Positions 42,348-50,650 of a stretch of 64,000 nucleotides of DNA are shown one piece after another; the stretch's first letter is position 1; every line of letters starts with the position of its first letter. A model generated the notes under the pieces. It saw nothing but the letters and a program-made list of their open reading frames with translations, was not told where the DNA came from and did no database searches. Made by a program: the position numbers and the translations under genes. Origin of the DNA: a bacterium (lineage in GTDB: Bacteria > Armatimonadota > Zipacnadia > Zipacnadales > UBA11051). The stretch spans positions 1-64,000 of the forward strand of contig JAUVVY010000016.1 of assembly GCA_030604405.1 (NCBI GenBank), in the 5' to 3' direction.

Positions 42348-44744
42348 ATGATCCATCGGAGGCCTGCTTGCCTGCCGCTTTTGCTTGTTGTGCTTCTCTG
42401 GCTTTCTGCTCCCGTACTGGGAGATCCGGTCACCATCACCGGCCACGTCCTCGGCCCTGACGACCAACCGGTGCCGCACGCGCAGGTGCTGGTCAAGTAC
42501 CGAGATCCCGGCGACTCGCTGCTAACGGCACAGGCCGCATCCGATGCGACCGGAAACTTCTCGGTCTCTTTCGATGTCGGGGATCCTACCAAACCTGTCA
42601 CTGTAGCGGCAGTGAAGGATGGACTGGCGGTTGCGTGGAAGGCGGCCGAGCCGGGAGACGATGTTACGATTAAGCTCGGGGCTGACCTGGTCGCTTGCGC
42701 GGGCACAGTGACCGATCCCGAGGGCAATCCCGTTGTCGGGGCGGACGTATGGGTGCGAATGGTGCGCCGTGGCCGCACTGACGAAGGACCAGGGCGGCTG
42801 TTCGTCGGAAGCGAAGAGCGGCTGTGGCTCGGGGATGAGTCATTTCTGCGTGACACCACAGACGCAGTGGGCCGCTACGAAATCACGTCTCTGCCTCCCG
42901 GCACCACCGTCAACATTGAGGCAGTCGCGGAGGGCCGGGAGTTCATCATAATGTTCGACCCGATACCCGCCGACAGTCGAGACATCAGCATTGTTCTGCG
43001 GCGAGAAGCCGTCATCTCCGGGCGCATAACTCAGGACGGGGAGCCGGTCGCCGGCGTCAAGGTATCCTGTTTTTCGCGAGGCCGTCCCCCTGGTCACGGT
43101 TCGGCAGTCTCGGCGGAAGACGGTACTTACGAAATGGCCCATCTGCCGCCAGCCACTTACGACGCGATATTCTTCCCACCCGAAGGCTTGGTTGCTCGCG
43201 CGCTCGAGGGAGTCGAGCTAAAGCCGGGAGATCACTTCACCTCGGGCGACGCGGAGCTTATTGCTGGCGGGCTCGTTCAGGGCACGGTGGTAGCCGCCGA
43301 TACTGGACGCCCCTTTCCCGGAGCTTCCGTCTCCGCTTACGGCCCGTCCCGGCCGGAGCCCTGCGGCCGCGCCGAGGGCACGCACGCCGACGAGTCCGGC
43401 CGCTACACTCTGCGCCTGGCGCCGGGCCGCAACAAGATCTTTAGCCACGGGATGCCCGGCTATCCATGGTCACGGGTTGAGCCAAAGCAACAGTGGGTGG
43501 AGATCGTAGATGGACAGACGGTGACCGCTGTGGACGTAGTCCTGCACCCGCTGCTTCAAGTGCGCGGCCAGGTTCTTTTGCCCGACGGGCAGCCCGCTGC
43601 AGGTGTGGGAGTAGGTGGCATCGGCATTCGCTACCCGCAGGACTACACTGGCGTGCCCTCGTTGGAGTTCAAGGCCTCCGCATTCCGAGGCAAGACTGAT
43701 GACCGGGGCTACTTTGAACTGCAGTTCGAACGCATTAGCGGCTCTTTCGGCTGGTGGCTGATCGCATGGGCTCCCCAGCGCGGTCTGGCCGCACAGCTTG
43801 CCATGCCGGCCAATAGGGTGGCTAAGGAACCCATACAGATGCGCTTAGAAGACGGCGCATACTTGGTCGCCAGTATGGTGGATACGGAGGGCCGCCCCGT
43901 GCCGGATGTGCCGGTCACCATCAGCCTATCGTCTGACGACCGCATTCATCACGGGTACCTGTGGGGGGATCGCACGGACGAGCAGGGCCGCGTCAGGGTC
44001 GGTCCATTGCCTCCCGGCCTATACGCGCACGTGGGGCTCCGCGACAAGTTTAGCACCTTGGCTGTTGAGTTCAGAAGAGACAGCGTCTTCGCCACCGCCG
44101 GAGGCGAGCACGAGTTGGCGGCGATTGTGCTGAACCTGCAGGGCCGTCGCATTGAAGGCTGGGTCGGCGATGAGGGGCGCCGCCCGGTGAAAGACGCTTA
44201 TGTGTTCGCCTCGGGGTTGGAAGAACCGGCCCGCACTGATGATGAGGGCAATTTCGAGCTGACCGGCCTGCCGGCTTTGGGCAAAGTCTGGCTTGTCGCC
44301 ATGCACGCGACTGAGCCACTTTTCGCGGCGGAGAATGTTGACCCCGATTGGGAGTACCAGCCCGGTTTGACATTACGGCCTCCGGTAAGCGCCACCGGCC
44401 GCGTTGTGGACGAAAACGGCCGGCCGATAGAGGGCGCCAGGCTGCGTGGCCATCCGGAGTTCCCCATAAGCTGGACGGGCGAGCGCGGGTCGGGCGCGTT
44501 CAGTTACCCCTGCGATTGGGAAAATGACCTGCGCCAGCGGCTCGGGCAGCGAGGACCCTTACCCTTCCTGCACTCCGAAACTGATGCGGACGGCAAGTGG
44601 CATGTCGAGGGCCTGATCCCCGGCGCGCAATACGTGTTCTGGGTTTATGAACTCGCGGACGGCGCTGATGTGTACCGACGTTGTCAATTCATTGCCGACC
44701 CACACACAACCACGGATGCGGGCGAGATCGTGGTAAAATTTTAG
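42348..44744 (+). CDS. Secreted multidomain protein of carboxypeptidase-regulatory-like repeats
   Basis: A 798-residue protein with a signal peptide (PACLPLLLVVLLWLSAPVLG). It consists of roughly eight beta-sandwich repeats of the CarboxypepD_reg type; each has the pattern ITGHVLGPDDQPVPHAQVLV, then DATGxF or DExGRY and LPPG. Examples include AGTVTDPEGNPVVGADVWV, SGRITQDGEPVAGVKV, RGQVLLPDGQPAAGVGV and TGRVVDENGRPIEGARL. No catalytic domain is present. These modules are extracellular spacers or binding domains. The ATG at 42348 is 8 nt after GGGAG. It interrupts the duplicated TolB/oxidoreductase pairs. Confidence 0.82.
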   Translation: MIHRRPACLPLLLVVLLWLSAPVLGDPVTITGHVLGPDDQPVPHAQVLVKYRDPGDSLLTAQAASDATGNFSVSFDVGDPTKPVTVAAVKDGLAVAWKAAEPGDDVTIKLGADLVACAGTVTDPEGNPVVGADVWVRMVRRGRTDEGPGRLFVGSEERLWLGDESFLRDTTDAVGRYEITSLPPGTTVNIEAVAEGREFIIMFDPIPADSRDISIVLRREAVISGRITQDGEPVAGVKVSCFSRGRPPGHGSAVSAEDGTYEMAHLPPATYDAIFFPPEGLVARALEGVELKPGDHFTSGDAELIAGGLVQGTVVAADTGRPFPGASVSAYGPSRPEPCGRAEGTHADESGRYTLRLAPGRNKIFSHGMPGYPWSRVEPKQQWVEIVDGQTVTAVDVVLHPLLQVRGQVLLPDGQPAAGVGVGGIGIRYPQDYTGVPSLEFKASAFRGKTDDRGYFELQFERISGSFGWWLIAWAPQRGLAAQLAMPANRVAKEPIQMRLEDGAYLVASMVDTEGRPVPDVPVTISLSSDDRIHHGYLWGDRTDEQGRVRVGPLPPGLYAHVGLRDKFSTLAVEFRRDSVFATAGGEHELAAIVLNLQGRRIEGWVGDEGRRPVKDAYVFASGLEEPARTDDEGNFELTGLPALGKVWLVAMHATEPLFAAENVDPDWEYQPGLTLRPPVSATGRVVDENGRPIEGARLRGHPEFPISWTGERGSGAFSYPCDWENDLRQRLGQRGPLPFLHSETDADGKWHVEGLIPGAQYVFWVYELADGADVYRRCQFIADPHTTTDAGEIVVKF

Positions 44745-44875
44745 GCACCGGTGGTACCACAGTTGCATGAAGCTCGTCACTCCCAGAAGGTGACGACGGG
44801 CAGCAGATGATGTGGACAGCCCTGATCAATAGGCCCCGTAGATCAGAGCGTCCTCCCACGAGACGGAGGTGCGAA

Positions 44876-45928
44876 ATGCACAACCTGCGCAACTGTTGGA
44901 TGGTAGTATTGGTAGCAACCTGGCTTGCTGCAGCGGCCTATACGCAGGACAGCAGCGAGGCACAATCCGACACGATTCTTTTCCGCAGTTGGCGCGACGG
45001 AGAGTACAGCCTGTACCTGAGAGAGGTTGACGCTGCCACGGCGGATGTCAAGATCAGCGACGATGCGGCGTCCGACCTGGCAGGCGTATGGTCTCCTGAT
45101 GGCCGTCGTATCGCCTTTCTGAGAGGCTATCCTTTCACTGGCCAGGTAACTCCCGGGAATCCCCCTACTCCGCCTCCACCTTTTTCGATCTGCATAATCC
45201 ACGTCATGGACGCCGATGGGAGCAATCTAACGGAAGTGACACCGGGCGGACTCCTCTGTTGGTCCCCGGACGGGACCAAGATTGCATTCACCTACTACGG
45301 AAGGTTGCAGACAGTTAATGTTGACGGGACGGACTTGAGCACCGTAGTCGAAGATCCCGATCCACGTCATGCTCCCGCCTGGTCACCGGACGGAACCAGA
45401 ATTGCCTTCGCGGCACGGGACAACGAGAAGAAAAGTGACCTGTACCTGGTCAACGCAGACGGGACTAATCTGCGCCGGCTGACCAATCTGGACTGCGTAC
45501 TTCACCCGACGTGGTCACCGGACGGCGCGACCATCGCGTTGATCAAGCGGCGACCTGGCGTCACGGGTATCTATGTGATAGACCCTGACGCGGGTCCAGC
45601 CGAGTGCATCGCTGAACTGAAGCCGAACGCTGGACTCGACTGGTCCTCTGACGGAACGAAAATAGCATTCTCCGCCAGCGATGGCCTCTACACCGTCAGG
45701 CCGGATGGCACGGATCTAGTGAAGCTGCTTGATAAGCGGGAAATCTGGACAGTGGACTGGTCGCCCGACAGCAAGAGAATTGCTTTCGATGTCGCCAAAG
45801 AGGGGCTCCTCGATGTCGAGAGCATCTACATCATAAACGCCGACGGCACCGATCTCATCAAGCTGACGCATAGCAACCTGGATGGGGACCCGCAATGGGC
45901 GCCACGGGTGCCGCAGGCGGACAACTGA
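44876..45928 (+). CDS. TolB-like beta-propeller secreted protein (copy B)
   Basis: A 350-residue protein starting MHNLRNCWMVVLVATWLAAA with a signal peptide; the start is 6 nt after GGAGG. Blades are marked by AWSPDGTRIAFAA, TWSPDGATIALI, DWSSDGTKIAFSA and DWSPDSKRIAFDV. A proline loop (PGNPPTPPPPF) follows the second blade. Like copy A it ends in WAPRVPQADN and is followed 31 nt later by the oxidoreductase gene. TolB-like propellers outside the Tol system usually bind ligands or proteins in the periplasm; the partner is unknown. Confidence 0.82.
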   Translation: MHNLRNCWMVVLVATWLAAAAYTQDSSEAQSDTILFRSWRDGEYSLYLREVDAATADVKISDDAASDLAGVWSPDGRRIAFLRGYPFTGQVTPGNPPTPPPPFSICIIHVMDADGSNLTEVTPGGLLCWSPDGTKIAFTYYGRLQTVNVDGTDLSTVVEDPDPRHAPAWSPDGTRIAFAARDNEKKSDLYLVNADGTNLRRLTNLDCVLHPTWSPDGATIALIKRRPGVTGIYVIDPDAGPAECIAELKPNAGLDWSSDGTKIAFSASDGLYTVRPDGTDLVKLLDKREIWTVDWSPDSKRIAFDVAKEGLLDVESIYIINADGTDLIKLTHSNLDGDPQWAPRVPQADN

Positions 45929-45961
45929 CTCAAATCTCGACTGCGAAGGAATGAGGAAGCA

Positions 45962-47005
45962 GTGGCAGATAAACTACAATTCGGCCTGATCGGCTGTGGT
46001 TCACAGGGGCGCTTCTTGTCCGAAGGGCTGAAGATGACCGACAAAGCGGACCTGGTCGCATGCGCTGATCCGAACTCTGAGGCGGCGCAGACGGCGACAG
46101 CCCGGTGCGGCTATCAGAAAGCCTACGACAGCGCGGAGGCGATGCTGGATGATGCCGCGATTGATGCCGTCATCGTTGCCACAATCCACGACCAGTTGCA
46201 GCCGATGGCACTCGCCGCCGTCAAAGCCGGCAAGCATACCTTTGTCGAAAAGCCGATGGCGCTGAACGCGAGCGACGGCCAGGCGCTTGTGGATTCTGCA
46301 AAGCAGGCCGATGTCAAGCTGATGGTCGGCTACACGCTGCGCTTTATGCCGGAGCGGATCCTGATGAAGCGGCTGCTGGACGAGGGGGCAATAGGCGAGA
46401 TAACGCACGTCAGCGCCGGCCAGTGCATCGGCTTCAGCGGCGACCACTGGCTCAATGATCCTAAGCACGGCGGCGGGCCGCTGTTTTATATCGGCTCTCA
46501 TGCCATTGACAATGCACTGTGGATGATCGGCCGCAAGCCCACGCGGGTGTTTGCCGATGTCCACCGGCCTGACGACGCCCACGCCGAGGCCAGCGCCGAT
46601 GCGGTCATCAGCTTCGAGGGCGGACTGTCGCTGCATGCGTGTACATCATATCGCAGCGGCTGCTCCTACGGCTGGCTCGATATCATCGGCACAGCGGGCC
46701 GCATGCGCTGCGAGTGGCAGAGCCGCCGCCTCTACATCCACAGCCAAAAGATCGAGGCCTACAAGCAGCCTACCGAGCTGGAGGTACCGCTACAGCCGTA
46801 CATACCGGCGCTGCCTGCCACGGCTATCGGCAGCCTCGCTGCCTTCAGGTATCTGCCGATGTGGGCCGCCGAGATGCACGAGTTCGCCGACGCCATCAGC
46901 CAACAGCGCGAGCCGTCAGTCACCGGCGAGGACGGGGTAGTCCTCCTGCAGGTCGCTGACGCGATATTCGAATCAGGCCGTACCGGGGAGCCGGTAGCAA
47001 TCTAG
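45962..47005 (+). CDS. Gfo/Idh/MocA-family NAD(P)-dependent oxidoreductase (intact copy)
   Basis: A 347-residue sugar/cyclitol dehydrogenase. The Rossmann motif FGLIGCGSQGRFLSEGL is at residues 7-23, HTFVEKPMALNASDGQAL carries the conserved EKP motif, and GDHWLNDPKHGGGPLFYIGSHAID holds the GGG/H region of the C-terminal domain where substrate and catalytic His/Lys sit. The start is GTG, behind GAGGAA. It is probably transcribed with TolB copy B. Substrate is unknown; the GH95-like gene downstream suggests sugar acids or deoxy-sugars. Confidence 0.9.
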   Translation: MADKLQFGLIGCGSQGRFLSEGLKMTDKADLVACADPNSEAAQTATARCGYQKAYDSAEAMLDDAAIDAVIVATIHDQLQPMALAAVKAGKHTFVEKPMALNASDGQALVDSAKQADVKLMVGYTLRFMPERILMKRLLDEGAIGEITHVSAGQCIGFSGDHWLNDPKHGGGPLFYIGSHAIDNALWMIGRKPTRVFADVHRPDDAHAEASADAVISFEGGLSLHACTSYRSGCSYGWLDIIGTAGRMRCEWQSRRLYIHSQKIEAYKQPTELEVPLQPYIPALPATAIGSLAAFRYLPMWAAEMHEFADAISQQREPSVTGEDGVVLLQVADAIFESGRTGEPVAI

Positions 47006-47222
47006 TGGTGATTCTCAAGATTCATGCTGCATTGCCTGCAAGCGCCGTTGTAGGGCGCGGCGGTCGTAGAATGCCTGACGACTCAACGACAACGACGACG
47101 GGCTGGAAAGCCTGACCCACGCGACGGCTAACTACAAGAAAGAGCGAAGCGTCTTAAGCGAACTTGCACAACTTAGCACTAGCTCCCATCGCTTTCGAAC
47201 TGTCTGCAGGAGGCAAGACAAC

Positions 47223-49535
47223 ATGACCCGCACCACACCGGACTCATCCACCCATGATACAAGCTCATGGCACAAGCTCATCCATCACAAGGCTCCCACC
47301 CAGTGGTGCGACGGCTTCCCTCTCGGCAACGGCACGCTCGGCGTCATGGTCTGGGGCGATGGCGACCCTCTCGCTTTCACCCTCGACCATGCCGACCTCT
47401 GGGATTTGCGCAACAACACCGAGATCGCCGACCATCCCGAATACAACTACGCCGGCCTGCGCCGCGCCGTCGCCGAGGGCCGCTTCAAGCAGCTCGAAGA
47501 GGCAGTCGAGATGACTGACTATCCGGGTAGTCCTCACGCTCCCACCAAACTCTACATCGGCCGGGTGGAACTCGACCTCGGTCAGGCCCAGGAGTACCTC
47601 TGCTCCCTCGACCTCGACACCGCCACTGTCTTCGGCTCCCTTCGCACTGCCGATGCCGAGCACGAGATTCGCGCCTTTGTCCACCATGACCGCGACGTCT
47701 TCTGCCTCCGCGTTGACAATGTGGCCGCCGGTGCCGGCGTCCGGCTTATCCCCATGACTCAGACGTGCGAGGAGTTGCAGCAGCTCGGCCATCCTGACCC
47801 GTGCTTCAGCGAAGAGGCAAACCTCCGCCTGATGGTCCAGGAGATCCCTGAAGGGCCCTGCTACGCCGTGGCGTTCAACACCGATGGGCCCGACTTCTTC
47901 TTCGCCGTGGCCATCGCCGACAGCGCAGATGTAGCCAGCGCACAGGCCCGCGATCTATGGTCTCAGGCCGCTGACACAGGCTTCGACGCGCTCGCCGAAG
48001 AACACCTCGCTTCATGGCGCGAGTTCTGGTCCGCCTCTGCCGTCTATCTACCCGAGCAGCGCTTCGAGTTCCTGTGGTACTACGGCCTCTACCTGCTCGC
48101 CTGCTCATCTCGCCGCGGCCATCTGCCACCCGGGCTTCAGGGAGTCTGGGCAATGGACGGCGTCGCTCCGCCCTGGCATGGCGACTATCATAATGACATG
48201 AACGTTCAGGAGACCTTCTGGCCTGCCGGCACAACCGGCCACATTGATCTGCTCGACACCTGGTGCGACTTCATGTTCGATGTGATGCCGGCGGCCCGCG
48301 ATTTCACCCGCGACTTCTTCGGCACCGAGGGCACATTCTGGCCGTGTGCCAACTATCCCGGCTACCATACCAACGTCTCGCTGCACTGGGGCGCGGTCAA
48401 GTTCGGCTGGAGCCACACCGGATGGCTCGCCTGGCTCGTCTGGCTCCGCTGGCGCTACAGCATGGATACCGCATGGCTGCGCGAGATCGGCTACCCGCTG
48501 ATGGTGGATTTCTGGAGGTTCTACGAGGCGAATCTGGAACCGGGCGATGACGGCTGCCTCCACATCCCGCTTTCCAACAGCCCCGAATACCGCAGCGACA
48601 GCGCCGCTGCCTGGTGCTGCGACCCCAACGTTGACATCGCCCTGATCCGCCGCACCTGTGACTGGCTCATCGAGTTCGAGCAGGCTCTCGGCCTCGACGA
48701 ACTGACCACGGCTGCCCAGACGGTTCATGACGGCGTCATGCCGTATCATCTGACCGACGAGGATGTACTGTGCCTGTGGCAGGATCATCCGCTGGATGAA
48801 TCCCATCGTCATCCCAGCCATCTCATGGCCATTCATCCCGCGATGGACCTCACCATAGACGGCGACGAGCGCACCCGCCGGATCATCAACGCCAGTGTCA
48901 CGCACTTCTTCTGCCTCGGCCAGTACCTGTGGGGGGGACACACCTACGCCCAACTCATCAGTTTCGCCGCCGTACTCGGCCGCTCAGGATGGGCCTACGA
49001 CAGCTTGCTCCAGTATGCCGAGCACTGGATCGGACCGAATGCTCTCTACTTCAACCGCGATTTCAAACGCACCGGCGCGACCGGCTTCTGCCTCCCCGAA
49101 GACGAAGAGGGCCTCGCTCCCTTCACCATGGAATCGTGTTGCGGCGTCACCCAGGGCATTTGCGACATGCTGGTGCACGGTTGGAACGATCTCATCCGCA
49201 TATTCCCCGCCGTGCCGCAGCACTGGCGTGATGTGGCCTTCCGCGACCTGGTCACCGAGGGCGCATTCAGGGTCTCGGCCGTCCGCCGTGACGGCGAGAC
49301 GGTCTGGGTGCAGATTACCGCTGGGGTTGACCGTCACCTTTGCCTCAAAGACCCATTTGCCGGAGCTGAGGTCACCATCACGGGCTGCGAGACGCGCCGC
49401 GAGGGGGACACTATCGTCGCCGACCTCAGGCAGGGCCAGCAACTCGCCCTGCAGCGCGAGGGCATATCCATCAGCCTTGACGAAGCTGCCGACTTCGTCC
49501 ATCGCAGCGACACTTCACTTCTGGGCCTGCACTAG
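47223..49535 (+). CDS. GH95-like glycoside hydrolase (alpha-L-fucosidase family)
   Basis: A 770-residue protein without signal peptide. An N-terminal beta-sandwich (WCDGFPLGNGTLGVMVWG, residues 28-45; the family's PLGNGRLGAMVFG motif) is followed by an (alpha/alpha)6 barrel. GVWAMDGVAPPWHGDYHNDMN, VQETFWPAGTTGH and DESHRHPSHLMAIHPAMDL correspond to the catalytic-barrel motifs of GH95, including NDMNxQ-type residues. Low identity means other alpha-L-linkages are possible. The 217 nt upstream (47006-47222) contain no gene; a GGAGG lies 11 nt before the ATG. Confidence 0.83.
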   Translation: MTRTTPDSSTHDTSSWHKLIHHKAPTQWCDGFPLGNGTLGVMVWGDGDPLAFTLDHADLWDLRNNTEIADHPEYNYAGLRRAVAEGRFKQLEEAVEMTDYPGSPHAPTKLYIGRVELDLGQAQEYLCSLDLDTATVFGSLRTADAEHEIRAFVHHDRDVFCLRVDNVAAGAGVRLIPMTQTCEELQQLGHPDPCFSEEANLRLMVQEIPEGPCYAVAFNTDGPDFFFAVAIADSADVASAQARDLWSQAADTGFDALAEEHLASWREFWSASAVYLPEQRFEFLWYYGLYLLACSSRRGHLPPGLQGVWAMDGVAPPWHGDYHNDMNVQETFWPAGTTGHIDLLDTWCDFMFDVMPAARDFTRDFFGTEGTFWPCANYPGYHTNVSLHWGAVKFGWSHTGWLAWLVWLRWRYSMDTAWLREIGYPLMVDFWRFYEANLEPGDDGCLHIPLSNSPEYRSDSAAAWCCDPNVDIALIRRTCDWLIEFEQALGLDELTTAAQTVHDGVMPYHLTDEDVLCLWQDHPLDESHRHPSHLMAIHPAMDLTIDGDERTRRIINASVTHFFCLGQYLWGGHTYAQLISFAAVLGRSGWAYDSLLQYAEHWIGPNALYFNRDFKRTGATGFCLPEDEEGLAPFTMESCCGVTQGICDMLVHGWNDLIRIFPAVPQHWRDVAFRDLVTEGAFRVSAVRRDGETVWVQITAGVDRHLCLKDPFAGAEVTITGCETRREGDTIVADLRQGQQLALQREGISISLDEAADFVHRSDTSLLGLH

Positions 49536-49713
49536 CGTCATGCCGGTTGTTGGGTCAACTAACTGGGCGATGATTCTGAGGCGGTTGCGTTCTTTGGTGT
49601 TCATTAGTAGTTGCATCCCGGTGAGTTCGCCGCCGAACGGCAAAAACACCACTATAGGACATTTCTACTTTGCAGCAATAGGACATTTTCACGTTGCGCT
49701 TACATTATGGCCG
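49536..49713 (-). mobile_element. Remnant of an insertion sequence end with a transposase N-terminal fragment
   Basis: Directly after the GH95-like stop, the minus strand from 49611 encodes MQLLMNTKERNRLRIIAQLV, typical of the first helix of helix-turn-helix transposases, and then runs into the GH95-like gene. Upstream of it (49653-49712 on the plus strand) are two similar 20-nt units, ATAGGACATTTCTACTTTGC and ATAGGACATTTTCACGTTGC, like the repeated terminal sequences of IS21- or related IS families. No full transposase is present. Confidence 0.5.
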
Positions 49714-49720
49714 AAAAGTA

Positions 49721-49749
49721 TTGACACTTTGGCGCGAAGCAAGTAACAT
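49721..49749 (+). promoter_or_regulatory. Promoter in front of a candidate noncoding RNA
   Basis: TTGACA (49721-49726, consensus) and TAACAT (49744-49749) are separated by 17 nt. Predicted start near 49756. No protein-coding gene follows for 900 nt. Confidence 0.6.
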
Positions 49750-49755
49750 GCCGTT

Positions 49756-49988
49756 GTTTGGACGAAACTTGACTGAATACTGAATCATATAGGCACGGCC
49801 ACAATCAGCTCGCGGGCGGCTAAGCTTACCACCCGGAGTTGGCGATTGTGGCAATTGTCGCAATCAGACTATCCGCTTTCGGCGTGCGCAAGCCTTGTTT
49901 TCGCAAGAGATCGCTTGTGACGCCGCTCTTGGCAGTCAGCTGACTGCCAAATGGAAAGAGGGCCACTTCCCCCCAAGTGGTCCTTTTT
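49756..49988 (+). ncRNA. Candidate structured noncoding RNA of about 230 nt
   Basis: A promoter-like signal at the left and a rho-independent-type terminator at the right bracket a stretch with no credible open frame. Pairing visible by eye includes GCCACAATC with GATTGTGGC around an inner GC-rich hairpin, then CTTG-TTTTCG-CAAG nested in CAAGC/GCTTG, and a 22-bp perfect palindrome (49929-49950). I could not match it to 6S, tmRNA, RNase P or SRP RNA. The evidence is structural only; expression is unknown. Confidence 0.45.
49960..49988 (+). terminator. Rho-independent terminator
   Basis: GGGCCACTT pairs with AAGTGGTCC (one G-U pair) across a 6-nt C loop and is followed by TTTTT. It is the clearest intrinsic terminator in the window and serves no annotated protein gene closer than the GH95-like gene 425 nt upstream. 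Confidence 0.75.
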
Positions 49989-50156
49989 CATTGTCCGCAT
50001 TCTGGTCAGCCGTTTTGGCGTGACGCTCCTTGTCGCCGTATCGCGTTTTTGAAACCGTTAGCCCGGATTATTCGCGAAGCGACTGCAAACGGCCCCGGGC
50101 TGGAAACTGTAGTTATGCAGATTTCAAGTAAGTATAGTTTCGGGCCAATGGCCTGT

Positions 50157-50380
50157 AGTCGTCAGTCGTAATGGAAGGGCCGTGTCGAGCATCGGACGAC
50201 ACTGTCGTCCGATGGGAGGCCGGCCCACGCACAACGCTATCCTGGCGAGGTCGCCACACTCAAACGGCCAACGACAACGGCTGGGCCAGCCTTGGCTGTT
50301 TCGCTTCGCAAAACAGCCTGCGACAGGCCCTTCCATTACGACTAACGACACCACACCATCGGCCTACAACTTAAGTTGCC
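50157..50380 (+). repeat. Dispersed palindromic element, copy 2 (most complete)
   Basis: About 220 nt with terminal inverted repeats: GTCAGTCGTAATGGAAGGGC near 50161 and GGCCCTTCCATTACGACTAA near 50327, one mismatch over 22-24 nt. Inside are hairpin CATCGGACGA/TCGTCCGATG (50190-50214) and hairpin GGCTGTTT/AAACAGCC (50294-50318), separated by the conserved block shared with copy 1. No open frame in it is credible as a protein. The flanking 49989-50156 and 50381-50650 show no gene; the latter has a CCCGCC/GGCGGG inverted pair near 50441. Confidence 0.8.
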
Positions 50381-50650
50381 CAAAACTTGCATGACTACTG
50401 TAGAAAGCCTGTGCCAGGCGATAGTTGTTTTGGAGAGGCCCGCCTTCGCTAAAGGTACGGCGGGCAAGCTCGTGCCACGCGACAGAGGCAAAGCTTTTTC
50501 TGACTCGCACCACTGCGGTCTTCCTTCCGCTTGTGGGTAATGTATAGGCCCCCTGGCTGTGCGGCAGGTGCAGCCGCTTGATTGAACGAATGATAATGCA
50601 CTGATGGACAGATTCCCGCAGCGGGCGCAAACCTGCCCACATACACAATC

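Noticed and set aside
50171-50394. Small open frames in copy 2 of the element
   Set aside because: They cross both hairpins, have no ribosome sites and change with the hairpin sequence between copies.
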